Shown: in pieces, positions 1 to 7,439 of the stretch
How positions within the stretch are numbered: position 1 is the stretch's first letter
How the letters are laid out: every line of letters begins with the position of its first letter
Source: Halobacteriaceae archaeon Tc-Br11_E2g27
GTDB lineage: Archaea; Halobacteriota; Halobacteria; Halobacteriales; Haloarculaceae
Assembly (NCBI GenBank): GCA_001564135.1
Contig: LKNH01000011.1
Coordinates: 1-20,014, forward strand
Direction of reading: 5' to 3'
DNA: 20,014 bases
The notes under the pieces: model-generated
What the model saw: the letters and a program-made list of their open reading frames with translations, nothing else
Told to the model about the DNA's origin: nothing
The model's database searches: none
Made by a program: the position numbers and the translations under genes

Positions 1-1256
1 AGCTGTGCATCCCTGTCTTCTTTGCTGTGGCTGCGAACACGAGAACTGACTCCAAAATCAGACAGGAGCGTTTCGAGTTGGTCCTGAATCGCATAGGAGT
101 GACAGTGAACGAGTCCCTTCTCATCGGGATGGTGTTGCATCAGTTGGACGAGCGTTCGGGCCATCGCGGGCAGCGTTTCATCCCGATGCTCGTAGGTCAT
201 CTTTCCCTGTGTGACATCGTACAGCGGGCGGTTCTCCACTGGGAACGTGTGCGGAACCTCGACGAGGGCGACACGAGATGGGTCAAGACCCACGTTCGCA
301 CAGAACGCGTCCTTGCTGAGGATTGTCGCAGAGAGAAGCGCAAACTTCCGGCCGCGGTCCCAGACCGTGTGTTTGAGATATCGGGCAGGGTCCATCGGTT
401 TGATGGTGACTGTTCCACCGTCACCATCAGGCTGGTCGACGACCCAGGTTGTCGGGCTTTCTGGGTCCTGATAATCTTCGATGAACCACTGGAGTTCCGA
501 ACGGAGTTCCGTGAACTTGTCCCGGCGCTCGACTTCCTCGGCGGTGAGTTCGGGGCTGCCGCGAATGATGTCGAGGCCACGGGTACAGATTGTCACGAGG
601 TACTCGGCATAAGAGAGAGCATCTTCGAGGTCCGAAATGTCGTCGGGCTTTACATCATTCCAGGGCGGAACCGTCTGTGGGCTCAGTTCGATTGTCGCGT
701 ACATCTCTGCCCAGTCGCCCAGTCCATGTGCTTCATCGATGACCACCACATCGCGCATTCCGAATACGTCCGAACCGGCAGTCTGCATAAAGTACGCGAG
801 TGTCATCGCCGCAATCGAGCGGTTAGCCGCAATTGCTCGGTCCGAAAAGTACGGACAGCGGTGTTTGACCTGACAGTCAAAATCGGTTTCTCGGACACAC
901 GGAGCCTGATTGACTGGCGTATCAGTCTCACCAGGGAGAATGCAGTTGTAGTTGTTCTTTCCGCGGATGATGTTGAGGTCCGAGAGCAGCGCATCACCCT
1001 CGACATCATCAAGCTGAGAGACCTGCGGTGTCGTGTAGTATGCCCCAATTGGCTCCTCGGGTGCGGCTTCACCGGGTGTTGCAGCACAGCCAGCGACGGC
1101 TCTCGCGAGCAACGATTTACCACTCCCAGTTGGCGCACGCACGAGGACGACATCATTTCCGGCCTCGAACGCTTCCTGGATGTCTGTCAGTGCTTGCTCC
1201 TGTGCACCGCGGTAGCTGGGGGCGGGAAACTCATTGAAGAGACGCGACGGGTCCAC
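1..1256 (-). CDS. XPD/DinG-like Fe-S DNA helicase (superfamily 2), 5' part only
   Basis: ATP-dependent DNA helicase of the Rad3/XPD/DinG type. The reading frame runs from a GTG at 1256 to the left edge without a stop (418 whole codons), so the C-terminal helicase half is missing here. Visible motifs: Walker A APTGSGKS at residues 41-48, the DEAH box at 174-177, and SAT (309-311) at the start of the linker to the second RecA domain. Between Walker A and DEAH are four cysteines at 105, 120, 128 and 134, placed like the 4Fe-4S cluster ligands of XPD and DinG helicases. GTG 1256 is preferred because an AT-rich box about 28 bases upstream fits a leaderless transcript; an in-frame GTG at 1274 is possible. 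The family works in repair or unwinding of branched DNA; the exact role here is inferred. It is transcribed away from the ribosomal operon. Confidence 0.85.
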   Translation of the reverse strand, partial: MDPSRLFNEFPAPSYRGAQEQALTDIQEAFEAGNDVVLVRAPTGSGKSLLARAVAGCAATPGEAAPEEPIGAYYTTPQVSQLDDVEGDALLSDLNIIRGKNNYNCILPGETDTPVNQAPCVRETDFDCQVKHRCPYFSDRAIAANRSIAAMTLAYFMQTAGSDVFGMRDVVVIDEAHGLGDWAEMYATIELSPQTVPPWNDVKPDDISDLEDALSYAEYLVTICTRGLDIIRGSPELTAEEVERRDKFTELRSELQWFIEDYQDPESPTTWVVDQPDGDGGTVTIKPMDPARYLKHTVWDRGRKFALLSATILSKDAFCANVGLDPSRVALVEVPHTFPVENRPLYDVTQGKMTYEHRDETLPAMARTLVQLMQHHPDEKGLVHCHSYAIQDQLETLLSDFGVSSRVRSHSKEDRDAQ

Positions 1257-1280
1257 ATGGGTTCTGTGTCCCACCAGTTC

Positions 1281-1288
1281 ATAAATTG
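1281..1288 (-). promoter_or_regulatory. Putative TATA box for the helicase gene
   Basis: Read on the minus strand this is AATTTATG-like AT-rich sequence, centred about 28 bases upstream of the GTG at 1256. That is the spacing expected for an archaeal TATA box driving a leaderless mRNA, common in haloarchaea. Assignment rests on position and composition only. Confidence 0.4.
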
Positions 1289-1448
1289 ATGGATTACGGG
1301 CGGGTCGTGTCACTCCCCACCGACTGCGGCACCAACGAAATTGATTTGCAGTGGCTACACTTATTCCCACTCTAAGAACTGTTTATAGTTTACACATGTT
1401 CATTAGTAGCCAACGAAACAACTATAATAATCGCGCTAAGAGTTTCTT

Positions 1449-1467
1449 TTGCACCCTGACGGTGCAA
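1449..1467. repeat. Short perfect hairpin (TTGCACC / GGTGCAA)
   Basis: The arms TTGCACC (1449-1455) and GGTGCAA (1461-1467) are perfectly complementary with a 5-base loop. This could be an operator-like dyad or a transcript hairpin; no function can be assigned. Confidence 0.5.
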
Positions 1468-1555
1468 CGACAACTGGACTGTCGGGATGGCTACCACCTG
1501 TTCCCCCACAAACCCCAATACCAAGGTGTCTCTCGCCGCATCCCGGAACGTCCTG

Positions 1556-1619
1556 ATGCAAGCAACGTCGCAGTGAGATATCTCACCCATATTTTCCTGT
1601 TCCCCCTTGTTGCTTGCAT
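1556..1619. repeat. Inverted repeat enclosing a perfect palindrome
   Basis: ATGCAAGCAAC at 1556-1566 is the exact reverse complement of GTTGCTTGCAT at 1609-1619. Between the arms, GTGAGATATCTCAC at 1573-1586 is a perfect 14-bp palindrome. The arrangement could be a regulator site or the remnant of a small element. Confidence 0.5.
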
Positions 1620-1706
1620 TTATTTTCAAGCCAGATAGCGATAGATAGGCTCAGAACCATCCATAGGTGCGTGTCAACGCCTCTCAATTCCACAACGAAA
1701 CGCGGG

Positions 1707-1717
1707 CTTTTTAAGTA
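1707..1717 (+). promoter_or_regulatory. Putative TATA box of the ribosomal operon
   Basis: CTTTTTAAGTA is the best archaeal TATA-like sequence upstream of the operon. With the usual spacing of about 25 bases, transcription would begin near 1738, giving a leader of roughly 33 bases before the ATG at 1772. The purine-containing stretch just upstream could serve as the BRE. Position-based inference. Confidence 0.5.
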
Positions 1718-1749
1718 CGCATTGAGGAGTAATCGCTACAGTCTAGTGG

Positions 1750-1769
1750 CGTGACGTGGAAGCGTCACG
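1750..1769 (+). promoter_or_regulatory. Leader hairpin immediately before the first operon ATG
   Basis: CGTGACG (1750-1756) and CGTCACG (1763-1769) form a perfect 7-bp stem with a 6-base loop, ending two bases before the ATG at 1772. No Shine-Dalgarno sequence is seen in the gap. If transcription starts near the predicted site, this hairpin would lie in the mRNA leader against the start codon, where it could affect initiation. The structure is visible; a regulatory role is inference. Confidence 0.45.
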
Positions 1770-1771
1770 GC

Positions 1772-2629
1772 ATGACAGTCAGCATACTCGTGCCGTCGTC
1801 GCTCGTCCGAGAGGCCGAGGACAAACGCGAGGCAACTCGCAAACTCGGAACGGTGGCCCGCGCGGCCATCATATTCAGGGTCGACCGAATCACGGTCTTT
1901 CCTGACCCCGGGTTTGAAGGCAACTACGACGATGGGTTCGTCGAAACCGTACTTCGGTACGCCGCAACACCACCGTACCTCCGAAAGGAGGTGTGGGGAA
2001 CGCGCGACGAACTAGCGTATGCGGGCGTCTTGCCGCCGCTCCGCGTCACAACACGGACCGGCTCCGGATCGGAGGGTTCGGGGTCGTTAAGACAGGGAAT
2101 CGTGACCGATGTCGGTGCTGATGGGCGCGTCTGGGTCAATTGCGGACTGCAACACCCACTCTCTCTCCCCGTCCCAGATGGGATGGAACTCACGGAGGGG
2201 GAACGCGTTTCCGTCAGGGTCTCTTCGCGAGAGCCGGTTCGGGCGAAACTGACCGAAGAGCCAGTCGCTGGTTACTCGGTAGACGCCGCGAACCTCGATT
2301 CGGCAGTTAGCCGCGACGACGCTGGGTTCACTATCGCAACTTCGCGATTTGGTGAGCCAGTTACCACGTCGGCGCTCGAAACGCTCGTTCCCAGTACGGA
2401 TGCTGGCAGCGAGGGTGCGGGTGTCGACCTGACCGTCGCCTTTGGCGCACCCGAGCGCGGCCTGCCGGAGATTCTGGGCATTTCGCCCGAGTCGATACGC
2501 GAAGCTGACTCCACCGAGACTGGCGGGTTTGACCGCTGGCTGAATACGGTTCCAAACCAGGGCAGTGAGGTTGTGAGAACTGAGGAAGCAGTCCTCGCAA
2601 CGCTCGCTGTGCTGAACCTCATGGAGTGA
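1772..2629 (+). CDS. SPOUT-family putative RNA methyltransferase (DUF171/PF02598 type)
   Basis: A 285-residue protein of the archaeal RNA-methyltransferase-like SPOUT family that typically precedes the L3 gene. The N-terminal part (MTVSILVPSS, then a basic/acidic helix) and the C-terminal part form a split SPOUT fold. An OB-like insertion lies at about 100-165. The conserved C-terminal signatures are GAPERGLPEI at 225-234 and NTVPNQGSEVVRTEEA near 258-273, which would form the knotted SAM-binding site. I start at ATG 1772 because MTVS-LVPSS is the usual family N-terminus. The frame is open from an in-frame GTG at 1751, which would add seven residues and lies within the leader hairpin. The L3 start is six bases after the stop, so the two genes are probably co-transcribed. 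An rRNA target is inferred from family and position. Confidence 0.85.
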   Translation: MTVSILVPSSLVREAEDKREATRKLGTVARAAIIFRVDRITVFPDPGFEGNYDDGFVETVLRYAATPPYLRKEVWGTRDELAYAGVLPPLRVTTRTGSGSEGSGSLRQGIVTDVGADGRVWVNCGLQHPLSLPVPDGMELTEGERVSVRVSSREPVRAKLTEEPVAGYSVDAANLDSAVSRDDAGFTIATSRFGEPVTTSALETLVPSTDAGSEGAGVDLTVAFGAPERGLPEILGISPESIREADSTETGGFDRWLNTVPNQGSEVVRTEEAVLATLAVLNLME

Positions 2630-2635
2630 ACGCAC

Positions 2636-3640
2636 ATGCCACAATCAAACAGACCACGAAAAGGCTCATTGGGCTTTGGCCCGCGAAGCCGTGCGGCCAG
2701 CGAAACGCCGCGGTTTTCGAGTTGGCCGGACGATGAAGGCCAGCCGGGACTGCAAGGTTTTGCCGGTTACAAAGCCGGCATGACACACGTCGTGATGATT
2801 AACGACGAACCTGATTCCGCCCGCGAAGGGATGGAAGAGACGGTTCCGGTGACCGTCATCGAGACGCCACCGATGCGTGTCGCCGCCCTACGAGCCTACG
2901 AAGAAACGCCATACGGCAAGCGACCGCTGACGGAAGTCTGGGCAGACGAGTTCCACCCGGAACTCGAACGCGCACTTGACCTGCCAGACGAGCCGGCTGC
3001 GGACGCAGAGGAACAGCTACAGGATGCCCTCGATACCGGAAGAATCTCGGAAATTCGTGCAATTACGCACACCGTTCCGAGCGAACTCGACGGCGTCCCA
3101 AAGAAACGACCTGACGTGATGGAAAACCGCATCGGCGGTGGCTCAATCGCGGACCGCGTCGAATACGGCCTCGACCTCCTTGGTGAGGGCGAGTACGCCG
3201 CAACCGACGTCTTCCGTGCCGGCCAGTACGCCGACATTGCGGGTGTCACGAAAGGAAAAGGAACGCAGGGCCCCGTCAAGCGATGGGGCGTCCAGAAGCG
3301 GAAAGGGAAACACGCACGCCAGGGCTGGCGCCGACGTATCGGCAACCTTGGTCCGTGGAACCCATCACGCGTGCGCTCGACTGTTCCCCAGTTGGGACAG
3401 ATGGGCTATCACCAGCGAACTGAGCTAAACAAGCGTCTCATCGACCTCGATGAGGAACTCATCGTCGACGGCGGATTCGTCGACTACGGTGACGTTAGCG
3501 GCGATTACACGCTCGTCAAAGGCTCCGTTCCCGGCCCAAAGAAGCGCCTGGTTCGCCTGCGCCCTGCCGTGCGACCGAACGACCAGCCGCGCCTCGACCC
3601 AGAGGTGCGCTATGTCTCGACGGTCTCAAATCAAGGATAA
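2636..3640 (+). CDS. rpl3: 50S ribosomal protein L3 (uL3)
   Basis: Archaeal uL3, 334 residues, close to the usual haloarchaeal length. It binds 23S rRNA and reaches into the peptidyl-transferase region. The N-terminal segment carries the conserved FAGYKAGMTHVV (42-53), and the long central loop has GVTKGKGTQGPVKRWG (203-218), which is the extension pointing at the catalytic centre. The region 100-160 is the acidic archaeal/eukaryotic insertion. ATG 2636 follows GGAGTGA at 2622-2628, which sits at the end of the upstream gene and can act as ribosome binding site. L4 starts three bases after the stop. Confidence 0.97.
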   Translation: MPQSNRPRKGSLGFGPRSRAASETPRFSSWPDDEGQPGLQGFAGYKAGMTHVVMINDEPDSAREGMEETVPVTVIETPPMRVAALRAYEETPYGKRPLTEVWADEFHPELERALDLPDEPAADAEEQLQDALDTGRISEIRAITHTVPSELDGVPKKRPDVMENRIGGGSIADRVEYGLDLLGEGEYAATDVFRAGQYADIAGVTKGKGTQGPVKRWGVQKRKGKHARQGWRRRIGNLGPWNPSRVRSTVPQLGQMGYHQRTELNKRLIDLDEELIVDGGFVDYGDVSGDYTLVKGSVPGPKKRLVRLRPAVRPNDQPRLDPEVRYVSTVSNQG

Positions 3641-3643
3641 ACC

Positions 3644-4387
3644 ATGCAGGTACCAGTACACACACTTGACGGCGACGAAGACGGGGAAGTTGAGCTTCCA
3701 GCCGTCTTCGATAGCGAGTATCGCCCAGACCTTATCCGACGGGCCGTCCTCGCGGCACAAGCGAACAGAAAACAGGACTACGGTTCAGACGAGTACGCCG
3801 GACTGCGAACCCCTGCCGAATCGTTCGGGAGTGGCCGCGGTCTGGCCCACGTTCCCCGTGAGGGTGGTCGTGCACGACGTGTTCCGCAGGCAGTTGGCGG
3901 ACGCAGAGCGCACCCACCGAAAACGGAGAAAGACCAGTCGCTCGATATCAACGACAAAGAGCGCAAAAAGGCCGTTCGCTCGGCAATTGCCGCGACGGCT
4001 GACGCTGAACTCGTCCGCGAACGCGGTCACCAGTTCGACGAGGACCTCGACCTGCCGCTCGTCGTGAGCGACGAGTTCGAAGAACTGAACAAGACGAAAG
4101 AAGCCGCAGAAACGCTCGAAGCGCTCGGTGTCGCAGCAGACATCGAACGAGCAGACGAGCGCTCGGTTCGTGCTGGCCGCGGAACGACCCGTGGTCGGAA
4201 ATACCGACGAGCGAAATCTATCCTCTTTGTGACCAGCGAGGAGCCATCACGTGCCGCCCGTAACCTTGCGGGTGCAGACGTGACCACTGCTCGTGAGGTC
4301 AACGCGGAGGAACTCGCACCTGGTGCAGATCCAGGACGGCTTACGGTCTGGACCGAATCAGCACTTGCGGAGGTTGCAAACCGATGA
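3644..4387 (+). CDS. rpl4: 50S ribosomal protein L4 (uL4, archaeal L4e type)
   Basis: uL4, 247 residues, of the archaeal/eukaryotic type. The flexible loop that lines the peptide exit tunnel is visible at about 57-95 (AESFGSGRGLAHVPREGG then a basic run). The C-terminal half has the conserved basic patch GRGTTRGRKYRRAKS (178-192). In bacteria L4 also controls its own operon; nothing in this sequence shows that here. The stop overlaps the L23 start by four bases (ATGA), which indicates translational coupling. Confidence 0.97.
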   Translation: MQVPVHTLDGDEDGEVELPAVFDSEYRPDLIRRAVLAAQANRKQDYGSDEYAGLRTPAESFGSGRGLAHVPREGGRARRVPQAVGGRRAHPPKTEKDQSLDINDKERKKAVRSAIAATADAELVRERGHQFDEDLDLPLVVSDEFEELNKTKEAAETLEALGVAADIERADERSVRAGRGTTRGRKYRRAKSILFVTSEEPSRAARNLAGADVTTAREVNAEELAPGADPGRLTVWTESALAEVANR

Positions 4388-4638
4388 CAACCGCACTCAA
4401 ATACCCCCACGTGACCGAGAAATCCGTCGACAAGATGGATTTCGAGAACAAGATGGTGTTCATCTGTCATCCTGAAGCACGGAAAGAAGAGATTGTCGAG
4501 GAAGTCGAGACACAGTTCGACGTTTCCGTGGTTGATATTAATACGATGATTACCACGAAAGGGGAGACGAAAGCGGAAGTACAGCTCTCAGATGACCACG
4601 ACGCACAGGAGATTGCCTCCAGAATCGGGGTGTTCTAA
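4384..4638 (+). CDS. rpl23: 50S ribosomal protein L23 (uL23)
   Basis: uL23, 84 residues, the compact archaeal form without extra domains. It sits at the tunnel exit and forms the docking site for SRP and other nascent-chain factors. The N-terminal YPHVTEKSVDKMDFENK is the typical start of the family, followed by the beta-strand VFI and the acidic helix EARKEEIVEEVE. GGAGGTT a few bases upstream can serve as the ribosome binding site. Its ATG overlaps the L4 stop, and L2 begins two bases after its own stop. Confidence 0.96.
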   Translation: MTTALKYPHVTEKSVDKMDFENKMVFICHPEARKEEIVEEVETQFDVSVVDINTMITTKGETKAEVQLSDDHDAQEIASRIGVF

Positions 4639-4640
4639 CG

Positions 4641-5363
4641 ATGGGACGACGCATTCGTGGACAACGACGCGGTCGCGGTACCCCAACGTTCCGAGCACCG
4701 TCACACCGATACAAAGCAAATCTCTCACACCGAACCGTCGAGGATGGCGACGTCATCGCCGGCGAAGTTGTCGATATCGAACACGACCCGGCACGCAGCG
4801 CTCCCGTTGCAGCCGTCGAGTTCAATGATGGCGACCAGCGACTCGTCCTCGCGCCGGAAGGAATCACGGTCGGTGACGAGATTCAGGTCGGCGTTTCGGC
4901 CGCTATCGAAGCAGGAAATACCCTGCCACTGGCCGAGATTCCAGAAGGTGTTCCGGTCTGTAACGTCGAAGCTAACCCCGGTGACGGTGGAAAGTTCGCA
5001 CGCTCATCAGGAGTCAGTGCAACGCTGCTCGCACACGAGCGCAACGTGGCAGTTGTCCAGTTGCCAAGCGGCGAGATGAAACGACTCTCACCGCAGTGTC
5101 GAGCAACCATCGGCGTCGTCGCCGGTGGTGGTCGGACGGAGAAACCGGTCGTCAAAGCCGGGAAGAAATACCACAAAGCGAAGGCACGCGGTATGGTCTG
5201 GCCACGCGTTCGAGGTGTGGCGATGAACGCTGTCGACCACCCGTTTGGTGGTGGCGGCCGCCAGCACCCAGGCCGACCGAAAAGCGTGTCACGAAATGCC
5301 CCGCCGGGGCGCAAAGTCGGGGACATTTCCTCGCGGCGAACCGGGCGAGGTGGTGAAAAATGA
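4641..5363 (+). CDS. rpl2: 50S ribosomal protein L2 (uL2)
   Basis: uL2, 240 residues, needed for subunit joining and peptidyl-transferase activity. The basic N-terminus MGRRIRGQRRGRG and the C-terminal MNAVDHPFGGGGRQHPGRP (from residue 195) are diagnostic. The histidine at 200 in VDHP corresponds to the conserved histidine near the catalytic centre in bacterial L2. The central part holds an OB-fold followed by an SH3-like domain (ATIGVVAGGGRTEKP). The stop overlaps the S19 start (ATGA). Confidence 0.97.
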   Translation: MGRRIRGQRRGRGTPTFRAPSHRYKANLSHRTVEDGDVIAGEVVDIEHDPARSAPVAAVEFNDGDQRLVLAPEGITVGDEIQVGVSAAIEAGNTLPLAEIPEGVPVCNVEANPGDGGKFARSSGVSATLLAHERNVAVVQLPSGEMKRLSPQCRATIGVVAGGGRTEKPVVKAGKKYHKAKARGMVWPRVRGVAMNAVDHPFGGGGRQHPGRPKSVSRNAPPGRKVGDISSRRTGRGGEK

Positions 5364-5782
5364 GTACGGATTACCAGATTGGTCACGAAGGCGAGTTTAC
5401 CTATCGTGGTCATACGCTCGATGAGTTGCAGGAAATGAGCCTTGAGGAAGTTGCGGAACTGCTCCCCGCTCGACAGCGGCGAAGTATCACGCGCGGCCTG
5501 TCCGTCCAGAAACAGGACCTGCTCGAATCAGCCCGCGAGGCTGACGAGGAGGAGACGGCGAACAACCCGATTCGAACCCACCTTCGGGACATGCCGATTG
5601 TTCCGGCAATGGTTGGAATCACGTTCGCGGTCCACAACGGACAGGAGTTCGAACGGGTAAAGGTTGAGCCGGAGATGCTCGGTCATTACCTGGGCGAATT
5701 CCAGCTGACGCGCACGTCGGTCGAGCACGGACAGGCCGGCATCGGAGCAACGCGCTCCTCGAAGTTCGTGCCACTCAAATAA
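5360..5782 (+). CDS. rps19: 30S ribosomal protein S19 (uS19)
   Basis: uS19, 140 residues, a head protein of the small subunit. It has the archaeal N-terminal extension (YRGHTLDELQEMSLEEVAEL) ahead of the conserved core HLRDMPIVPAMVGITFAVHNG (from about residue 74), and the C-terminal signature GATRSSKF. The start overlaps the L2 stop. L22 begins three bases after the stop. Confidence 0.96.
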   Translation: MSTDYQIGHEGEFTYRGHTLDELQEMSLEEVAELLPARQRRSITRGLSVQKQDLLESAREADEEETANNPIRTHLRDMPIVPAMVGITFAVHNGQEFERVKVEPEMLGHYLGEFQLTRTSVEHGQAGIGATRSSKFVPLK

Positions 5783-5785
5783 CCC

Positions 5786-6250
5786 ATGGGAATCAGCTAC
5801 TCAGTCGACGTTGACCCGGATACGACCGCGAAAGCAATGCTCCGGGAGCGTCAGATAAGTCTGAAGCACAGCAAAGCCATCGCCCGAGAAATTAAAGGGA
5901 TGCAGGCCGGTGACGCCGTCGAATATCTCGAAGGTGTCGTCAATGAGGAGGAAGTCGTTCCCTTCCGCCAGCATAACTCAGGCGTTGGTCACAAGAAAAA
6001 CATCGATGGTTGGGATGCCGGTCGCTTTCCGGAGAAGGCAGCAAACGCCTTCCTCGACCTCTTGCAGAATGCAATCGGCAACGCAGACCATCAGGGATTC
6101 GACGCCGAATCGATGGAAATCGTCCACGTTGCTCCCCACAAAGTTGGCGAGCAACAGGGCCGCAAACCCCGAGCGATGGGTCGAGCAAGCCCGTGGAACA
6201 CCACCGAAGTCGATGTCGAACTCATTCTTGGAGAAGGAGGTGAGGAATAA
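5786..6250 (+). CDS. rpl22: 50S ribosomal protein L22 (uL22)
   Basis: uL22, 154 residues. It contacts all 23S rRNA domains and its beta-hairpin lines the exit tunnel. The family helix with the conserved lysine-rich stretch (LKHSKAIAREIKGM) is near the N-terminus, followed by the conserved EKAANAFLDLLQNA helix and the basic hairpin GRKPRAMGRASPWNTT. Its stop shares bases with the S3 start (TAATG). The S3 ribosome binding site, an AGGAGGTGA match, lies inside this gene's last codons. Confidence 0.96.
   Translation: MGISYSVDVDPDTTAKAMLRERQISLKHSKAIAREIKGMQAGDAVEYLEGVVNEEEVVPFRQHNSGVGHKKNIDGWDAGRFPEKAANAFLDLLQNAIGNADHQGFDAESMEIVHVAPHKVGEQQGRKPRAMGRASPWNTTEVDVELILGEGGEE
6236..6243 (+). promoter_or_regulatory. 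Strong ribosome binding site for S3
   Basis: GGAGGTGA, six bases before the S3 ATG at 6250, matches the complement of the 3' end of archaeal 16S rRNA along its whole length. It is embedded in the last codons of L22. Confidence 0.8.
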
Positions 6251-7200
6251 TGGCGGATGAACTCCAGTTCATCGAAAACGGTATTCAGCGAACGCAGATT
6301 GACGAGTTCTTCCAGGAAGAACTCGGTCGTGCCGGATACGGTGGTATGGAAATTGCGAAGACGCCGATGGGCACACAGATTGTGCTGAAAGCCGAGAAAC
6401 CAGGAATGGTCATCGGGAAAGGTGGAAAGAACATTCGAAAAATCACCACCGCACTCGAATCCGACTTCGGCCTCGACGACCCACAGGTCGACGTGCAGGA
6501 AGTCGAAGAGCCGGACCTGAACGCCCGGATTGTTGCGGACCGACTGGCCAACGCACTTGAACGTGGCTGGTATTTCCGCAAAGCCGGACACACGACCATT
6601 GACCGCATCATGGACGCCGGCGCACTTGGCGCCGAGATCGTCCTTTCCGGGAAGGTCACAGGTGCGCGCTCACGCGTTGAGAAGTTCAACCGTGGCTACA
6701 TCAAACACAACGGCGAACCCGCCGAGGAGATTGTCGACCACGGAATCGGTACGGCAGTGATGAAACTGGGCACCATCGGTGTGCAGGTCAAAATCATCCC
6801 ACCGGATGCTGAACTGCCTGATGACTTCCAGATTTACGACGATATGGAAGTCGAAGATTACGTCTCGGAAGACGAAGGTGTCGAAGAGCTGCTCGAAGGT
6901 GAACCCGAAGAAGGCGACGAGCCACAGGTTGGCGCGCCACCTGCTGAGGAAGAGACACCGGAAGCTGACGATGAGGATGCTGCGGAAGCAGTTGATGAGG
7001 AAGTCATCGAAGAAGAGATTCCAGAAGAGGAAGTTGTCTACGATGATGACGAGGACGCAGCTGTCGAGGAAGAACTCGATGACCTCGATGCCGCCGTCGA
7101 GGAGGAACTCGACGAGGAAACGGAGCAGGAAGCCGAAGAGCTGATGGACGAAATGGACGCGGAAGCCGAAGCAGCAGACGAAGAGGGTGATGACGAATGA
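6250..7200 (+). CDS. rps3: 30S ribosomal protein S3 (uS3) with long acidic tail
   Basis: uS3, 316 residues, at the mRNA entry tunnel of the small subunit. The type II KH domain carries the RNA-binding GKGG loop at 56-59 in MVIGKGGKNIRKI. The C-terminal S3 domain ends near residue 190. From about 196 to 316 the chain is almost entirely Asp/Glu with Ala/Val spacers, an extension typical of haloarchaeal S3 and predicted to be unstructured. The ATG overlaps the L22 stop (TAATG), and the S3 stop overlaps the L29 start (ATGA). Confidence 0.96.
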   Translation: MADELQFIENGIQRTQIDEFFQEELGRAGYGGMEIAKTPMGTQIVLKAEKPGMVIGKGGKNIRKITTALESDFGLDDPQVDVQEVEEPDLNARIVADRLANALERGWYFRKAGHTTIDRIMDAGALGAEIVLSGKVTGARSRVEKFNRGYIKHNGEPAEEIVDHGIGTAVMKLGTIGVQVKIIPPDAELPDDFQIYDDMEVEDYVSEDEGVEELLEGEPEEGDEPQVGAPPAEEETPEADDEDAAEAVDEEVIEEEIPEEEVVYDDDEDAAVEEELDDLDAAVEEELDEETEQEAEELMDEMDAEAEAADEEGDDE

Positions 7201-7439
7201 CGATTATCCACCCAGTCGAAATCCGTGACATGACGCCTGCGGAGCGTGAGGCGGAACTCGAACAGCTCGAGACCGAGCTCATGAACGCACAATCCGTCAA
7301 AGCGGCCGGCGGAATGCCGGAAGACCCATCGGAAATCAAGGAGCTGCAGAAAGCCATCGCCCGAATCAAGACGATTCAGCGAGAGGAGGGCGACTTTGAG
7401 GCAGAGTCAGTTGCCGAGCGGCAGGGAGGTGCCGAGTAA
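7197..7439 (+). CDS. rpl29: 50S ribosomal protein L29 (uL29)
   Basis: uL29, 80 residues, a small two-helix protein near the tunnel exit. Diagnostic segments are RDMTPAEREAELEQLETEL, AGGMPEDPSEIKELQKAIARIKTI. The start codon ATG 7197 overlaps the S3 stop, and the stop overlaps the start of rnp1 (TAATG). Confidence 0.94.
   Translation: MTIIHPVEIRDMTPAEREAELEQLETELMNAQSVKAAGGMPEDPSEIKELQKAIARIKTIQREEGDFEAESVAERQGGAE

Larger units (their letters stand above)
1257..1771. other. Non-coding divergent intergenic region
   Basis: About 515 bases between the divergent helicase and operon starts. Open frames here (up to 95 codons) lack haloarchaeal codon or amino-acid character and I do not call them genes. 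The region is visibly more AT-rich than its surroundings and holds several repeats: a 7-bp hairpin (1449-1467), an 11-bp inverted repeat with a 14-bp perfect palindrome inside it (1556-1619), an 11-bp direct repeat CCTGTTCCCCC (1497-1507 and 1596-1606), and the operon promoter near 1708. Confidence 0.6.

Noticed and set aside
1256..1282. Frameshift at the helicase 5' end (ATG 1282 reading MNWWDTEP)
   Set aside because: The GTG at 1256 gives a natural family start (DPSRLFNEFPAPSYRG) and an AT-rich box sits at leaderless distance, so no frameshift is needed.
27..1289. A 420-codon open frame on the plus strand
   Set aside because: It is antisense to the helicase frame, its product is rich in Arg/Cys and shows no family motif, while the minus strand carries Walker A, DEAH and Fe-S cysteines in one frame. 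It is a shadow.
1351..1638. Open frames of 95 codons (plus) and 79 codons (minus, 1390-1629) in the divergent intergenic region
   Set aside because: Products are not acidic, have no recognisable motif and no promoter or binding site; codon use does not look haloarchaeal.
7004..7369. Long Ser/Arg-rich minus-strand frames opposite the S3 acidic tail
   Set aside because: They are the complement of a GAN-rich acidic coding stretch, which always leaves long antisense frames.
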